From an uncultured SAR86 cluster bacterium (GTDB lineage Bacteria > Pseudomonadota > Gammaproteobacteria > Magnimaribacterales > TMED112): a stretch of DNA of 64,000 nt. The translations under genes and the position numbers were made by a program. The stretch covers positions 1 to 64,000 of the forward strand of contig CACATF010000003.1 in assembly GCA_902535365.1 (NCBI GenBank), read 5' to 3'. The notes below the pieces were generated by a model. The model was not told the origin of the DNA, searched no databases, and saw nothing but the letters and a program-made list of their open reading frames with translations. This document shows, in pieces, positions 40,156 to 50,242 of this stretch. Numbering within the stretch: the stretch's first letter is position 1; every line of letters starts with the position of its first letter.

Positions 40156-41627
40156 TAACGATTGCTATTTACGTATTCAAATAACATGCCAACTGGCTTA
40201 CCAGTTGAACCTTTATTTGGTCCATCACCGATATCTGCAACACCAGCTATGTCAACGTGTGCCCATCTATAGTCTTCTGTGAAGCGTGATATGAAGCAGG
40301 CCCCCTCAATGGTTCCCGCTGCTCTGCCTGGTGCAATATTGGCAATATCCGCAAAGTTGGAATCAAGGTAACTTTGATATTCATCCCACATTGGAAGTTG
40401 CCATGCTTTCTCACCAGAAACCTGTCCGGCTTCAAGAATTTTATCGATGAGTTTTTGATCATTGCCCATAACACCAGCAGCAACATTGCCCAATGCAACA
40501 ATAACCGCCCCTGTTAGGGTAGCTGTATCGATCACAACTTTTGGATTGAATTTACCAATGTAAGTCAGCACGTCACACAACACTAGTCTGCCCTCGGCAT
40601 CAGTATTTAAAACTTCAATAGTTTGGCCAGACATTGAGGTAACAACATCGCCTGGTTTAGTTGCGTTACCTGCTGGCATATTCTCTGTAAGACCAACAGC
40701 ACAAACCAAATTAACAGGTAATTTGGATTCAGCAACGGCACACATAGTACCAATGACAGAACCTGCTCCTGACATATCCCATTTCATCTCATCCATTTTG
40801 GCACCCGGCTTGAGGCTGATTCCACCTGTATCAAAGGTGACCCCTTTACCGACTAGAACAATAGGTTTAGCTCCTTTCTTGCCACCGTTGTATTCCATAG
40901 TGACTAATTTTGCTGGTTCAACACTGCCTCGTGAAACTGAGAGCAGGGAACCCATGCCAAGCTTTTCCATATCTGCTTCTTCAAGCACATTCACCTTAAA
41001 GCCTTTAACTTCTTTGGCTAGTTCTTTAACTTGATCAGCAATGTATGTTGGTGTGGCGTGATTGGCAGGTCTATTTCCAAGATTTCGTGCAGTATTGGCA
41101 CCACGACCCACATTGTAGCCAAGCTCAACATTTCTTGCTAAAGCTGCACTACTTTTTTCAACACAAACAGTTACGCTTGTAAGTTTTCTTTCTTTTTTAG
41201 TGTTTGGATTGGTATCTGTATAGCGATATGCTGATTTTTCTGCATACTTCGCAAGGTTAAAGATAAAGTTCTTATCCTTAAACTGTGATGAAGTATCTGC
41301 ATAAACATTTGCTGCTTCTACACCCATACCATCAATCTGATTAAATACCCCTGTAATCCAGGCCTCTTTCTTGTGGTCAGGTTTCTTTGCATCAAAATCT
41401 CTTACAAAGAGCAGATCACCCGGTAGATGTGAGAACTCTTTCGAAATCATTAATGAGGATCTCTTTTCATCCTCAAAAAAAGCTGAAACTTTTTTCTTAA
41501 CTTCCTTGTCAAATAATTTAGTTGTTTTAAATGTGCCTTTTGAATAAAAAACTACCCCAAAGTCTTCAGCTGTTGCCTCTGAATATTTTTTTAGTTCCAC
41601 ATTTTCAAGTGCTTTATAAAATGCCAT
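40155..41627 (-). CDS. pepA: Leucyl aminopeptidase
   Basis: VGKGVTFDTGGISLKPGAKMDEMKWDMSGA, NTDAEGRLVLCDVLTY, DIAGVAD. Confidence 0.97.
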   Translation of the reverse strand: MAFYKALENVELKKYSEATAEDFGVVFYSKGTFKTTKLFDKEVKKKVSAFFEDEKRSSLMISKEFSHLPGDLLFVRDFDAKKPDHKKEAWITGVFNQIDGMGVEAANVYADTSSQFKDKNFIFNLAKYAEKSAYRYTDTNPNTKKERKLTSVTVCVEKSSAALARNVELGYNVGRGANTARNLGNRPANHATPTYIADQVKELAKEVKGFKVNVLEEADMEKLGMGSLLSVSRGSVEPAKLVTMEYNGGKKGAKPIVLVGKGVTFDTGGISLKPGAKMDEMKWDMSGAGSVIGTMCAVAESKLPVNLVCAVGLTENMPAGNATKPGDVVTSMSGQTIEVLNTDAEGRLVLCDVLTYIGKFNPKVVIDTATLTGAVIVALGNVAAGVMGNDQKLIDKILEAGQVSGEKAWQLPMWDEYQSYLDSNFADIANIAPGRAAGTIEGACFISRFTEDYRWAHVDIAGVADIGDGPNKGSTGKPVGMLFEYVNSNR

Positions 41628-41655
41628 TTTTTCTCCTTTTTGATATTCTTAAGAA

Positions 41656-42681
41656 GTGATTATTTCACGTTATATCAGTAAGGAAATTATAGTAAACATT
41701 TGCTGGGTTTCACTAGTCCTTTTTGGATTAGTTTTATTTTCTCGTTTTAATAATTTTCTCGGACAAGCAGAAGCAGGCAAGATTTCCGCCGAAAATATCC
41801 TTATTGCGATGGCTTTATTTACACCAGAATTAATAAATATTGTCTTTCCCTTAAGCATATCTTTGGCTGTTGGTTTTGTGCTTACCCCGCTATTTAAGAA
41901 CCATCAGACAGTTTTTGAGTCAGGCAACTTAACAAATCTAAAAATAGTTTGGAGTCAAAAGTGGGTGTTTGCCGGCATTTTTGCTACCTCGCTATTTATT
42001 AGTACTTTCTTGTCACCTTACTTTACGACGCAAGGCGATAATTTGCTGGATCGAGATAACTCGTTTGCGTCTAAAATAGCAACTCCCAATGGTCTTGTTG
42101 CTTTGCAACCCAGTACTCTGAATGCTTTTGGCTCAAAGAATGAGGAAGGGTATGAAGAACTCATCTTTGTTGATTCACAATCTTTGAATAGATTCATCTA
42201 TGGTAAGACAGGATCAATAGTGGGCGATCTCGAAAATCCCAACCTGAAACTCAAAGATGGTTTTTTGTATGACAAAGACAGAAACATTATCTCAAAATTT
42301 GCTGAGGCAAATATACCCATCGATGGCTACAAAGATGTGCCTTATGTCTCAACCTTAAAACTATTAAGAAGCACGAGTCTTGAGGATTTAAAGGAATTAT
42401 TCACAAGGTTATCGCTGCCATTCTTTTGTATTGTTTCCTTATTCTTTTCTATTGTCTTCTCAAGCTACAGTTCATTCTTTGGCAGAGAAAGAACATACTT
42501 TTTCTTAGCTGTAGTTAACATTTTTTATTTGTTGGTAACGCTCTCAGCTTTTGATACTGAGCCCATAAGCTCAAGTTACTTAGTATTTAACTTTTTTTGG
42601 ATGCATGATTTATTTTTGCTAATAGCAATTTTGATGTTGTTCAAGCCTATTAAAAGAGCATTTGGGTATGAAGGTATTTAG
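41656..42681 (+). CDS. lptF: LPS export permease LptF
   Basis: MIISRYISKEIIVNICWVSLVLFGLVLFSRF, YjgP/YjgQ architecture; divergent from pepA; GTG start. Confidence 0.88.
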   Translation: MIISRYISKEIIVNICWVSLVLFGLVLFSRFNNFLGQAEAGKISAENILIAMALFTPELINIVFPLSISLAVGFVLTPLFKNHQTVFESGNLTNLKIVWSQKWVFAGIFATSLFISTFLSPYFTTQGDNLLDRDNSFASKIATPNGLVALQPSTLNAFGSKNEEGYEELIFVDSQSLNRFIYGKTGSIVGDLENPNLKLKDGFLYDKDRNIISKFAEANIPIDGYKDVPYVSTLKLLRSTSLEDLKELFTRLSLPFFCIVSLFFSIVFSSYSSFFGRERTYFFLAVVNIFYLLVTLSAFDTEPISSSYLVFNFFWMHDLFLLIAILMLFKPIKRAFGYEGI

Positions 42682-43570
42682 ATACATTTTTACAAAAGCG
42701 TTGTACTCATTTTTGGGAGTCTTTCTAATTCTATGCGCCATAGATTTTTCATTTAATTTTTTCTCAGAGATGGAAGATGTAAATGACAATTACACTTACC
42801 AAGACTTGATTATTTACCTTCTTAAAACTGAGCCTTATCGCATGCGTGAATTTGTTTATTTGTGTTTTGTTGTTGGATTTCTATCTCTTTTTGTCGATAA
42901 AAATTTTATTCGTGCCTTTAACACAGCGCGGCAAGCAGGATTGAATAAAATTATGCTCTCAGCATTGGTGTTTGCTCCAATTGCTGTCACAAATATCCTA
43001 GCCTATGAGTATTTGGTGCCTGAATTAACGCGCGAGGCAGAGGCTGATAGAAAAATCCTACTTTCATCCAAACCGCAAGAAGAGCCAGTGATGATAGAAA
43101 TCAGGAGATTAGAAAATAATGAGTATCTCATGGTTTCAGAAGATACTTCGGTCACATTTAATGATGTAGGCGAGTTAGCTGTAAAAGATGAGTTTTCCGA
43201 CAGCTTCAATAATCTGAACTATAATGCCAATCTGAAGTACTTAAGCTTCAGCCAGCTAGCAACAAATGCTCAATCAAAATTTGAAAACTTTAATCTTGTT
43301 GTTAAAACAGAAATGTTAAGGCGAGCAACAAACTATCTTTCCTATTTCATCATTTTTCTCTTTGGTCTGGAAATGCTGTTGTCATTTAGTAGGAATATGA
43401 ACATCAATAGAATTCTGATTTATAGTTTTGGTGTTTGCCTAATCTATAACTTTGTTGAGTCGCTTGTCGCTGATTCTATTTCTGTTTTTGGTTTGCCATT
43501 TTATTTACAAGGCTTCCCAATATTGTTGGTGATTGTTTATTTCTCGATTAGAAAGAGGCTGTTTTTTTAA
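42662..43570 (+). CDS. lptG: LPS export permease LptG
   Basis: FRYIFTKALYSFLGVFLILCAIDFSFNFFSEM, second YjgP/YjgQ protein, overlaps lptF. Confidence 0.85.
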   Translation: MGMKVFRYIFTKALYSFLGVFLILCAIDFSFNFFSEMEDVNDNYTYQDLIIYLLKTEPYRMREFVYLCFVVGFLSLFVDKNFIRAFNTARQAGLNKIMLSALVFAPIAVTNILAYEYLVPELTREAEADRKILLSSKPQEEPVMIEIRRLENNEYLMVSEDTSVTFNDVGELAVKDEFSDSFNNLNYNANLKYLSFSQLATNAQSKFENFNLVVKTEMLRRATNYLSYFIIFLFGLEMLLSFSRNMNINRILIYSFGVCLIYNFVESLVADSISVFGLPFYLQGFPILLVIVYFSIRKRLFF

Positions 43571-43973
43571 CGACCCTAAGACCTAAAATCTTATCAGCCA
43601 AAGATCTATTTTCTTTATCAATCAGAATATAAATAAAGCTGATGACATTTAAGATTATTGATAGGCCCAATCTTTTTAGCGCAAGGCTAAAAGATATTTT
43701 TGCGCCGTTATCGGCAACCAATTGATGCTTCCAAGTACTCATTCCCAGTGTATTTCTACCATTTGACCAGAAGAAGCCATAGTATCCAGCAGTTGATAGC
43801 CCAATAATTAAAATACCGAACTCTGGAGGAAAAAAATCTGCCTCGGCGAAAGTTTTGAATAGCCCAAGAAAGATAAATCCAAATAAAAACCAGACGGCCA
43901 TCACTAAAAGTAGGTCATAACTGAATGACATCAAGCGTGTAAAAATTCCAGGATAAGTAAATTTCGTATTCAT
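43548..43973 (-). CDS. RDD family membrane protein
   Basis: FTRLMSFSYDLLLVMAVWFLFGF, NGRNTLGMSTWKHQLV. Confidence 0.8.
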   Translation of the reverse strand: MNTKFTYPGIFTRLMSFSYDLLLVMAVWFLFGFIFLGLFKTFAEADFFPPEFGILIIGLSTAGYYGFFWSNGRNTLGMSTWKHQLVADNGAKISFSLALKRLGLSIILNVISFIYILIDKENRSLADKILGLRVVKKTASF

Positions 43974-44022
43974 TTTGTGATAATGTAAGTTTTAATTTAT
44001 ACAAATCAATTAAGAATCTTAA

Positions 44023-45534
44023 ATGAGTAATCAAAAAAATCTTACAACTAACGATACATGGTTTTTTGGCCATCCTAAAGGTATGGTGACATTATTCTTC
44101 ACTGAGATGTGGGAGAGAATGTCATATTATGGAATGAGAGCTTTATTAGTTCTCTATATGACTGGAGCAGTTACAGGATTTAACCCTGGTTTAGGCTGGT
44201 CCCAAGTTGATGCACAAGCAATTTATGGCATCTATGTGGGAATGGTTTATTTTATGGTGATTCCTGGAGGCTGGCTTGCTGATAATGTCTTAGGGCATCA
44301 AAAAGCGGTCCTTATTGGAGCTATCATCATAGCCCTGGGCCACTTTACCTTAGCAATGCCGCTCACGGAAACCTTCTTCTTAGGGCTAATTCTGGTTGTG
44401 CTGGGAACTGGTCTGTTGAAGGGGAATATCTCCACAATAGTAGGCCAGCTCTATAAACCAGGTGACTCAAGAGTCCAAGCAGGCTACACAATTTTCTACA
44501 TGTCCATCAACATTGGATCCACTCTAGGATTCTTAATCTGTTCATGGTTAGGTGAAAAAATTGGCTGGCATTGGGGCTTTGGTGCAGCAGGTGTCGGAAT
44601 GTTTTTTGGTGTGCTTCAGTACATTAACTTTAAACACTTATTGGGTGAAGCTGGTAACAAGCCAAACGATATGCCACAAGCTCAGAGAGATTCATATATT
44701 AAATGGTCAAAAATTACAGCTGGTTTAATGGTGATTGTTATAGCGCTTGGTTTACTAGGCATCATCACTTTCGAACCAAGAGCTTTTGCTGAAAACTTCG
44801 CGTATTTCTTAACAGCAGTGGCAGCAGTTTATTTTGCATATTTATTCTTAGGTGCTGGCTTAACAGCTACAGAAAAGAAAAATGTCTTTTTGCTATTAAT
44901 CCTATTTATTGGAGCAGCAGCCTTCTGGTCAGGCTTCGATCAGTCAGCAAGTTCATTAAGTATCTTCGCTCGAGATTACACAGATTTATCCGTTGGTGGC
45001 TACATCATTCCAATCGGTTGGTTGCAGTTTGCTAACCCAATTTTTGTGGTGATCTTTGCCCCAATCTTCGCGGGTATCTGGATGCATCTTGGTCGTATGA
45101 ACCTTGACCCATCACTACCAGTTAAGTTTGCCATCGGTTTGTTCTTTATGGCTTTAAGTTTTGTGGTCATGATCTATGCAGTGAACTTAGCAATGGAAGT
45201 AAGCCCAGTCGGCATGCAGTGGTTAATCATCACTTACTTGCTACAAACTTGGGGTGAGCTGGCATTGTCACCAATCGGTCTCTCAGCATTCTCACAATAT
45301 GCTCCTAAGAAGTACATCGGTCAAATGTTTGGCTTATGGTTCTTAGCATCAGCAATTGGTGGTGTTTTAGCTGGACTACTAGGTGGCGAGGCGCTTGATT
45401 CAGGTCTTGAAAGTATTTCACCAGTATTTGAATTCATGATTCAGTACTATGTGGTGATTGGTTTGGCTTTAATAGCAGTGGCTGTCTTTGGTATCGCCAA
45501 ATCGGCAGAAGTAGCTAAAGCTAAGAAGACCTAG
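44023..45534 (+). CDS. Proton-dependent oligopeptide (POT/PTR) MFS transporter
   Basis: GHPKGMVTLFFTEMWERMSYYGMRALLVLYM, GLLKGNISTIVGQLY; 503 aa. Confidence 0.93.
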   Translation: MSNQKNLTTNDTWFFGHPKGMVTLFFTEMWERMSYYGMRALLVLYMTGAVTGFNPGLGWSQVDAQAIYGIYVGMVYFMVIPGGWLADNVLGHQKAVLIGAIIIALGHFTLAMPLTETFFLGLILVVLGTGLLKGNISTIVGQLYKPGDSRVQAGYTIFYMSINIGSTLGFLICSWLGEKIGWHWGFGAAGVGMFFGVLQYINFKHLLGEAGNKPNDMPQAQRDSYIKWSKITAGLMVIVIALGLLGIITFEPRAFAENFAYFLTAVAAVYFAYLFLGAGLTATEKKNVFLLLILFIGAAAFWSGFDQSASSLSIFARDYTDLSVGGYIIPIGWLQFANPIFVVIFAPIFAGIWMHLGRMNLDPSLPVKFAIGLFFMALSFVVMIYAVNLAMEVSPVGMQWLIITYLLQTWGELALSPIGLSAFSQYAPKKYIGQMFGLWFLASAIGGVLAGLLGGEALDSGLESISPVFEFMIQYYVVIGLALIAVAVFGIAKSAEVAKAKKT

Positions 45535-45551
45535 AGTTCATTTTTTAGACC

Positions 45552-45584
45552 AAAAGGGCTATTGGAAACAATAGCCCTTTTTTT
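45552..45584 (+). terminator. Rho-independent terminator after the POT transporter
   Basis: Stem aaaagggctattg / loop gaaa / caatagccctttt followed by T run. Confidence 0.92.
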
Positions 45585-45601
45585 GTATATTAAAAACACA
45601 T

Positions 45602-45856
45602 ATGGAAGACAGGATAAAAAAATTTGTTTGGAAGGGAAGAATACCATTACTAGTTGGTGGTTTTGCAGGGAATTTTTCAGGCACAGACCTACCTGACCAT
45701 TTTATTATCTTAGGCATAATTGGGTGTGGAGTATTTGTAGGTTTACTTGAAGTAACTAAACAAAAATTCTATCCAACAATGAATGAAGAATCAGGCTGTG
45801 GAATTATTTTTTTATTGATAGCGATTTCAATAATTATTAGGCAGTTATTTTGGTAA
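45602..45856 (+). CDS. Small hypothetical membrane protein
   Basis: 84 aa with two hydrophobic stretches (FIILGIIGCGVFVGLLE, GIIFLLIAISIII); sits after a terminator, between a convergent gene and the POT gene. Confidence 0.5.
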   Translation: MEDRIKKFVWKGRIPLLVGGFAGNFSGTDLPDHFIILGIIGCGVFVGLLEVTKQKFYPTMNEESGCGIIFLLIAISIIIRQLFW

Positions 45857-47440
45857 TTAGTTTGACTGATTCTGACGAATGTAGAAATTTAGCTGGTTAG
45901 TATCAGCTAGGTGATCAATCACAATCGCATCGACATCAAAATCTAAGTTAAGATCGGTCCAGATAACATAGGCATTATCATAATCAAAGTTGGCAATCCC
46001 TAATTCTTCATCATCCACTGTGACAAACTCATAAGATGTTGAATCATCGTCATTGGTGACTTCTTGTTTTTCAGCAATTAAGAAATTGGCTGTGATGTCA
46101 CCAAACTCATCAAAGGTGAAAAGCAGATCTCCACCATCAAAATCAACATCAAAGTCTAAGTTTAAGATGTGTCTGTTTAGTGAGGCAGTACCTTGCTTAG
46201 TAAAGGTGATATCAGTTTGCACATCAAACAGATTTGTTTCCTCACTCTCAAGAATCTTTAAAGTATTGGTGGCATCGGTATTGAAGCCATCAAAAGCAGT
46301 CTCATCACCCATGATCAAAAGGTCAGGTGTGCTGTCTCTATCAAAGTCGATTGGTATCATGGCTTTCGTGAAAGGTGTATTGGATACAACAACAGCTTCG
46401 TTCCAGTTGGTGCCATCACCTGATCTTGGGACAGTGACATATTCGGCGTCGCCATTCGCATTGACAGTTGCGAGCACAATATCCACATTTGAATCTGAGT
46501 CAAAGTCTATGGTTGTGCCTGCTGTAATAGTTCTGTCTGCAATGGCAGTGTTGTCGTAAGAAAATTCTTCAAACTTAGGTGCATCTTCGATGCCTCTTTC
46601 AATCCAATATTCATTGGTACCAGTCAGCATATAGAAATCAGGCACCAAATCATTGTTTCTATCCGATAGAATCATGAACCTCACATCAGGATTAGCTAAA
46701 TCAAGGGTTGTTTCATTGGTAATGAACTCAGGATCATAGGCTAGGCCTGTGCCGGCACCTTTAAAGATACATAAGTGAGTTTGTTCGGTTAGACGTTTCT
46801 GATCTGATGAGCTGCTGATCACATCAGAGAAGCCATCAGAATCATAATCAGTCGATACTAATTGGTATGTGCCTTGGCATCCTTGCGCATCAACTTCAAG
46901 GACCACTGGGATAGCACCACCGGTAATTTGATAAAAACCAACATCAACCAAAGCTTCAGTTGCGATATCTCGATATTCAACGCCAATGAATGTGTCCGCG
47001 ATATTATCATCATTGAAGTCGCCTCGAGTTAAACCTGTGACTCTTGGTTGTGTGCCAGTAGGATAATCAACAGTAAAGTCGACTTCACCTTGCACGTCAA
47101 AGATAAAGTTGTTGGCTAGGGTTTTGTTGACATTAATTTCTACAGCCTGGTTAATAAATTCATTGTTTCTGCGACACTCCATAATAAAGACAGCTGGACC
47201 GCCACGCTTGATATCAAAATCTTCACTACCAGTGGTTGGTCTTTCACCACTCCAATAGGCCCCAGAGGTATAGCATTGGCTAGCATTAGATGACCAAGAC
47301 AAAGTTACAGTTGTACCATAATCAATGTCTTCTGAGCTTGCGTTTAGCTCAAGTGTTAGTGTTTCTAGTTCTTCCTTCTCAACATCGCATGCTGCTAAGG
47401 CTAGTAGGGCAAATAGTGCTGTAAGTTTTTTAATGCTCAT
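45857..47440 (-). CDS. Lipoprotein with Ig-like domain and FG-GAP/VCBS-like repeats
   Basis: Lipobox LLALAAC; Ig-like VTLSWSSNASQCYTSGAYWSGERPTTGSE...MECRRN; repeated acidic motifs DFNDDNIADTFIG, DYDSDGFSDVIS, DFDSDSNVDIVLA, DFDRDSTPDLLIM, DLNLDFDVDAIVI. Confidence 0.75.
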   Translation of the reverse strand: MSIKKLTALFALLALAACDVEKEELETLTLELNASSEDIDYGTTVTLSWSSNASQCYTSGAYWSGERPTTGSEDFDIKRGGPAVFIMECRRNNEFINQAVEINVNKTLANNFIFDVQGEVDFTVDYPTGTQPRVTGLTRGDFNDDNIADTFIGVEYRDIATEALVDVGFYQITGGAIPVVLEVDAQGCQGTYQLVSTDYDSDGFSDVISSSSDQKRLTEQTHLCIFKGAGTGLAYDPEFITNETTLDLANPDVRFMILSDRNNDLVPDFYMLTGTNEYWIERGIEDAPKFEEFSYDNTAIADRTITAGTTIDFDSDSNVDIVLATVNANGDAEYVTVPRSGDGTNWNEAVVVSNTPFTKAMIPIDFDRDSTPDLLIMGDETAFDGFNTDATNTLKILESEETNLFDVQTDITFTKQGTASLNRHILNLDFDVDFDGGDLLFTFDEFGDITANFLIAEKQEVTNDDDSTSYEFVTVDDEELGIANFDYDNAYVIWTDLNLDFDVDAIVIDHLADTNQLNFYIRQNQSN

Positions 47441-47467
47441 TTGATTGTGTCTATTCTATACAAAGTT

Positions 47468-48595
47468 TCATGCTTTTGTCTTCTCATTGAGATTTAAAAG
47501 TATTTGATGGTAAATATCTGTTAATCGTTCCAATTCTTTTACTTCAACTCTCTCATTTATTTTATGGATAGTTTCGTATTTTGGTCCCAGCTCAATAATT
47601 TCTGCCCCCGTCCTAGCTAAGAACCTGCCATCAGAAGTACCGCCTGTACAACTTAGTTGAGTCTCTAGTCCTTGAGATTCTTTAATGCTTTGCTTAACCA
47701 CCTCAGTGAATAGCGCAGGGTTGGAGTAATATGGGAGGGCACTGATATCAAAATCAATCTCATATTCAACACCTTCCTCCACAAGCATGGCAGTAATTTT
47801 TTCTTTGATGTGGTCAGCTGTGATCTCTGGTGAGAACCTTAGATTAAATTTTAGGTAAAGGTTGTTGGGGGTAACATTATGAGCACCAACACCCGCAGTA
47901 ATATTAGTTAGCTGCAGAGATGTTGGGGGAAAATGTTCATTGCCGTTGTCCCAAACTTCTTCGGTAACTTTTTTCAGAAAGCCACTAATTTTGTGAATTG
48001 GGTTGATCACTTTGTCTGGGTAAGCCGCATGACCTTGCTTGCCTTTGACCTCAAGATTGATATTGACTGAGCCTCGTCTCCCAATACGCACATTGTCACC
48101 AACGTTTTCAATGGTAGAAGGTTCGCCGATGAGGCAATAATCAATTTTTTGTCCGCGTTTTTGTAGTTCTTCGACAACTTTGACTGTGCCATCTTTGGAT
48201 GGGCCTTCTTCATCAGCCGTGATTAAAAAAGCCAGTGAATAATTTAAATCTTTGGCATTTAGTCTTTCAAGCGCTGCTAAAAAACATGCGATGCCTCCTT
48301 TCATATCGCCAGTGCCACGACCGTGAATAAATTCACCATCGTTGTGACCTGAGAAGGGGTCATGCTCCCACTTATCAATTGGACCAGATGGCACAACATC
48401 GACATGTCCGGCAAAAACTAAAAGTGGTCCACCATTGTCGATGACGCTCCAGAGGTTTTTCACTCTCCCATAGGTCAGTGTTTCATTAACAAAACCTTGA
48501 GCAGCCAACTTTGATGATATGTAGTCCAAACAGCCACCATCGTTTGGTGTCACTGATTCCATTCTGACTAAATCTTGTGTTATTTGTATTTCCAA
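47468..48595 (-). CDS. dapE: Succinyl-diaminopimelate desuccinylase
   Basis: FAGHVDVVPSGPIDKWEHDPFSG, GRGTGDMKGGIACFLAAL, TADEEGPSKDGTVKVVE. Confidence 0.95.
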   Translation of the reverse strand: MEIQITQDLVRMESVTPNDGGCLDYISSKLAAQGFVNETLTYGRVKNLWSVIDNGGPLLVFAGHVDVVPSGPIDKWEHDPFSGHNDGEFIHGRGTGDMKGGIACFLAALERLNAKDLNYSLAFLITADEEGPSKDGTVKVVEELQKRGQKIDYCLIGEPSTIENVGDNVRIGRRGSVNINLEVKGKQGHAAYPDKVINPIHKISGFLKKVTEEVWDNGNEHFPPTSLQLTNITAGVGAHNVTPNNLYLKFNLRFSPEITADHIKEKITAMLVEEGVEYEIDFDISALPYYSNPALFTEVVKQSIKESQGLETQLSCTGGTSDGRFLARTGAEIIELGPKYETIHKINERVEVKELERLTDIYHQILLNLNEKTKA

Positions 48596-48596
48596 C

Positions 48597-49478
48597 TTAA
48601 TTATTCTCGTGCAGCTCTTTGTTTAGTGTAAACGACGATGCTTTTGGTTTAGCACACACTTTTCCAGTGAGTGAATCGCGATAGTATAGCAAACCACTTG
48701 TGCCGCTTAAATCCAGTGCCTTTACAATTTTCTCTTCACCCTCTTTGATCAACAGTGTTACTTTGGTACCAGCTGTGACATAAAGACCAGCTTCAATGGT
48801 GCAATCATCACCCAATGAAATACCAATGCCTGAATTTGCCCCAAGCAAGCACCTTTCCCCCACAGATATGACAGCTTTATTCCCCCCTGATAGTGTGCCC
48901 ATGGTGGAGCAACCACCACCAAGATCTGAATCTTTGCCAATAAAGACCCCTGCTGAAATTCTGCCTTCAATCATGTTTGGTCCCTCGGTACCAGCGTTAT
49001 AATTGACAAAGCCTTCGTGCATGATAGTTGTACCTTCTCCCAAATAGGCACCCAAACGCACCCTAGAAGCATCGGCAATTCTTACTCCCTTGGGAATAAC
49101 GTAGTCTGCCATTGGTGGAAACTTGTCCAACGCAAAAATTTTCAAATCCTCATTGAGGTTTAGGTCGCTTAAATTCTCTGCTCTCATCGGGCCATTGTTT
49201 GTCCACGCAAGGTTTGGCAGGACAGAAAAAATATTATCAAAGTTGAGTTCATTGGGTTTGAAGTAACGCAAAGATAACAGGTAAAGCTTTAGCCATGCCG
49301 TTGGGATGTCCTGAATGGCTTCATCCTCGACCAGGTGGACAACGATTTCATTTGAATTAGCATCCATGTGAAAGCTATTGATCTTTTCGGCTGATGGGAG
49401 GAATTCTGAATATCTGACAGCAAGCACTCCGTGTTCATCTTGTGTGCATACGCCATGAGCTTCAATGGGCAGATTCAT
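48597..49478 (-). CDS. dapD: Tetrahydrodipicolinate N-succinyltransferase
   Basis: VRIADASRVRLGAYLGEGTTIMHEGFVNYNAGTEGPNMIEGRISAGVFIGKDSDLGGGCSTMGTLSGG; next to dapE. Confidence 0.93.
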   Translation of the reverse strand: MNLPIEAHGVCTQDEHGVLAVRYSEFLPSAEKINSFHMDANSNEIVVHLVEDEAIQDIPTAWLKLYLLSLRYFKPNELNFDNIFSVLPNLAWTNNGPMRAENLSDLNLNEDLKIFALDKFPPMADYVIPKGVRIADASRVRLGAYLGEGTTIMHEGFVNYNAGTEGPNMIEGRISAGVFIGKDSDLGGGCSTMGTLSGGNKAVISVGERCLLGANSGIGISLGDDCTIEAGLYVTAGTKVTLLIKEGEEKIVKALDLSGTSGLLYYRDSLTGKVCAKPKASSFTLNKELHENN

Positions 49479-50242
49479 AGCTCTTCTTCTCTCAGGGTAA
49501 GAATCTCAAAACCTTCACTTGTTACAGCAATGGTGTGTTCCCATTGAGCTGAAAGCTTTCCATCTTTGGTGACCACAGTCCAACCATCATCTAAGAGTCT
49601 CGTGTGGTAGCTGCCCAGGTTTATCATTGGCTCTACCGTGAAACACATTCCCTCTTTTAGTTCTAAGCCCGATCCTTTTTTGCCATAGTGCATAACTTGT
49701 GGTTCTTCATGATAGATAGTGCCAATGCCATGCCCACAATAATCACGCACGACTGAGTAATAGTTTTTTTCGGCGAGCACTTGTATGGCATGCCCAACAT
49801 CCCCAAGCGTCCCGCCTGGTTTTACTTCTTCAATACCGGCATACATGCATTGCTGCGTGATATCAACGAGTCTTTTTGCATGGGCAGGAACATTTCCCAC
49901 TAAATACATCTTCGAAGTATCGCCATGCCAGCCTTCATAGATGACTGTGACATCAATATTGAGAATATCACCATCTTTAAGAGGTTTTTCCTCAGAGGGA
50001 ATCCCGTGACAGATGACGTTATTAACAGATGTGCACAATGTTTTTGGGTAGCCATTGTAGCCAACATTTGCTGGTATGCACTTCAGCTCTTCTGTAATGA
50101 ATTTAAAAGCAATTTGGTCAAGCTCTTCTGTTGTTACTCCAGGCTTGACGTGATCATCCAACATTTCAAGAACACTTGCAGCTTTTCTGCCTGCAATTTT
50201 CATTTTTTCGATGTCTTTTTTGCTTTTTATTGAAATTGACAT
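49475..50242 (-). CDS. map: Methionine aminopeptidase type I
   Basis: GYPKTLCTSVNNVICHGIPSEEKPLKDGDILNIDVTV, YCGHGIGTIYHEEPQVMHYG. Confidence 0.97.
   Translation of the reverse strand: MSISIKSKKDIEKMKIAGRKAASVLEMLDDHVKPGVTTEELDQIAFKFITEELKCIPANVGYNGYPKTLCTSVNNVICHGIPSEEKPLKDGDILNIDVTVIYEGWHGDTSKMYLVGNVPAHAKRLVDITQQCMYAGIEEVKPGGTLGDVGHAIQVLAEKNYYSVVRDYCGHGIGTIYHEEPQVMHYGKKGSGLELKEGMCFTVEPMINLGSYHTRLLDDGWTVVTKDGKLSAQWEHTIAVTSEGFEILTLREEEL

Noticed and set aside
33368-47440. Accessory stretch as a mobile or defence island
   Set aside because: No integrase, transposase, terminal repeats or tRNA insertion signature; mixed with core genes (valS-holC-pepA, lptFG).
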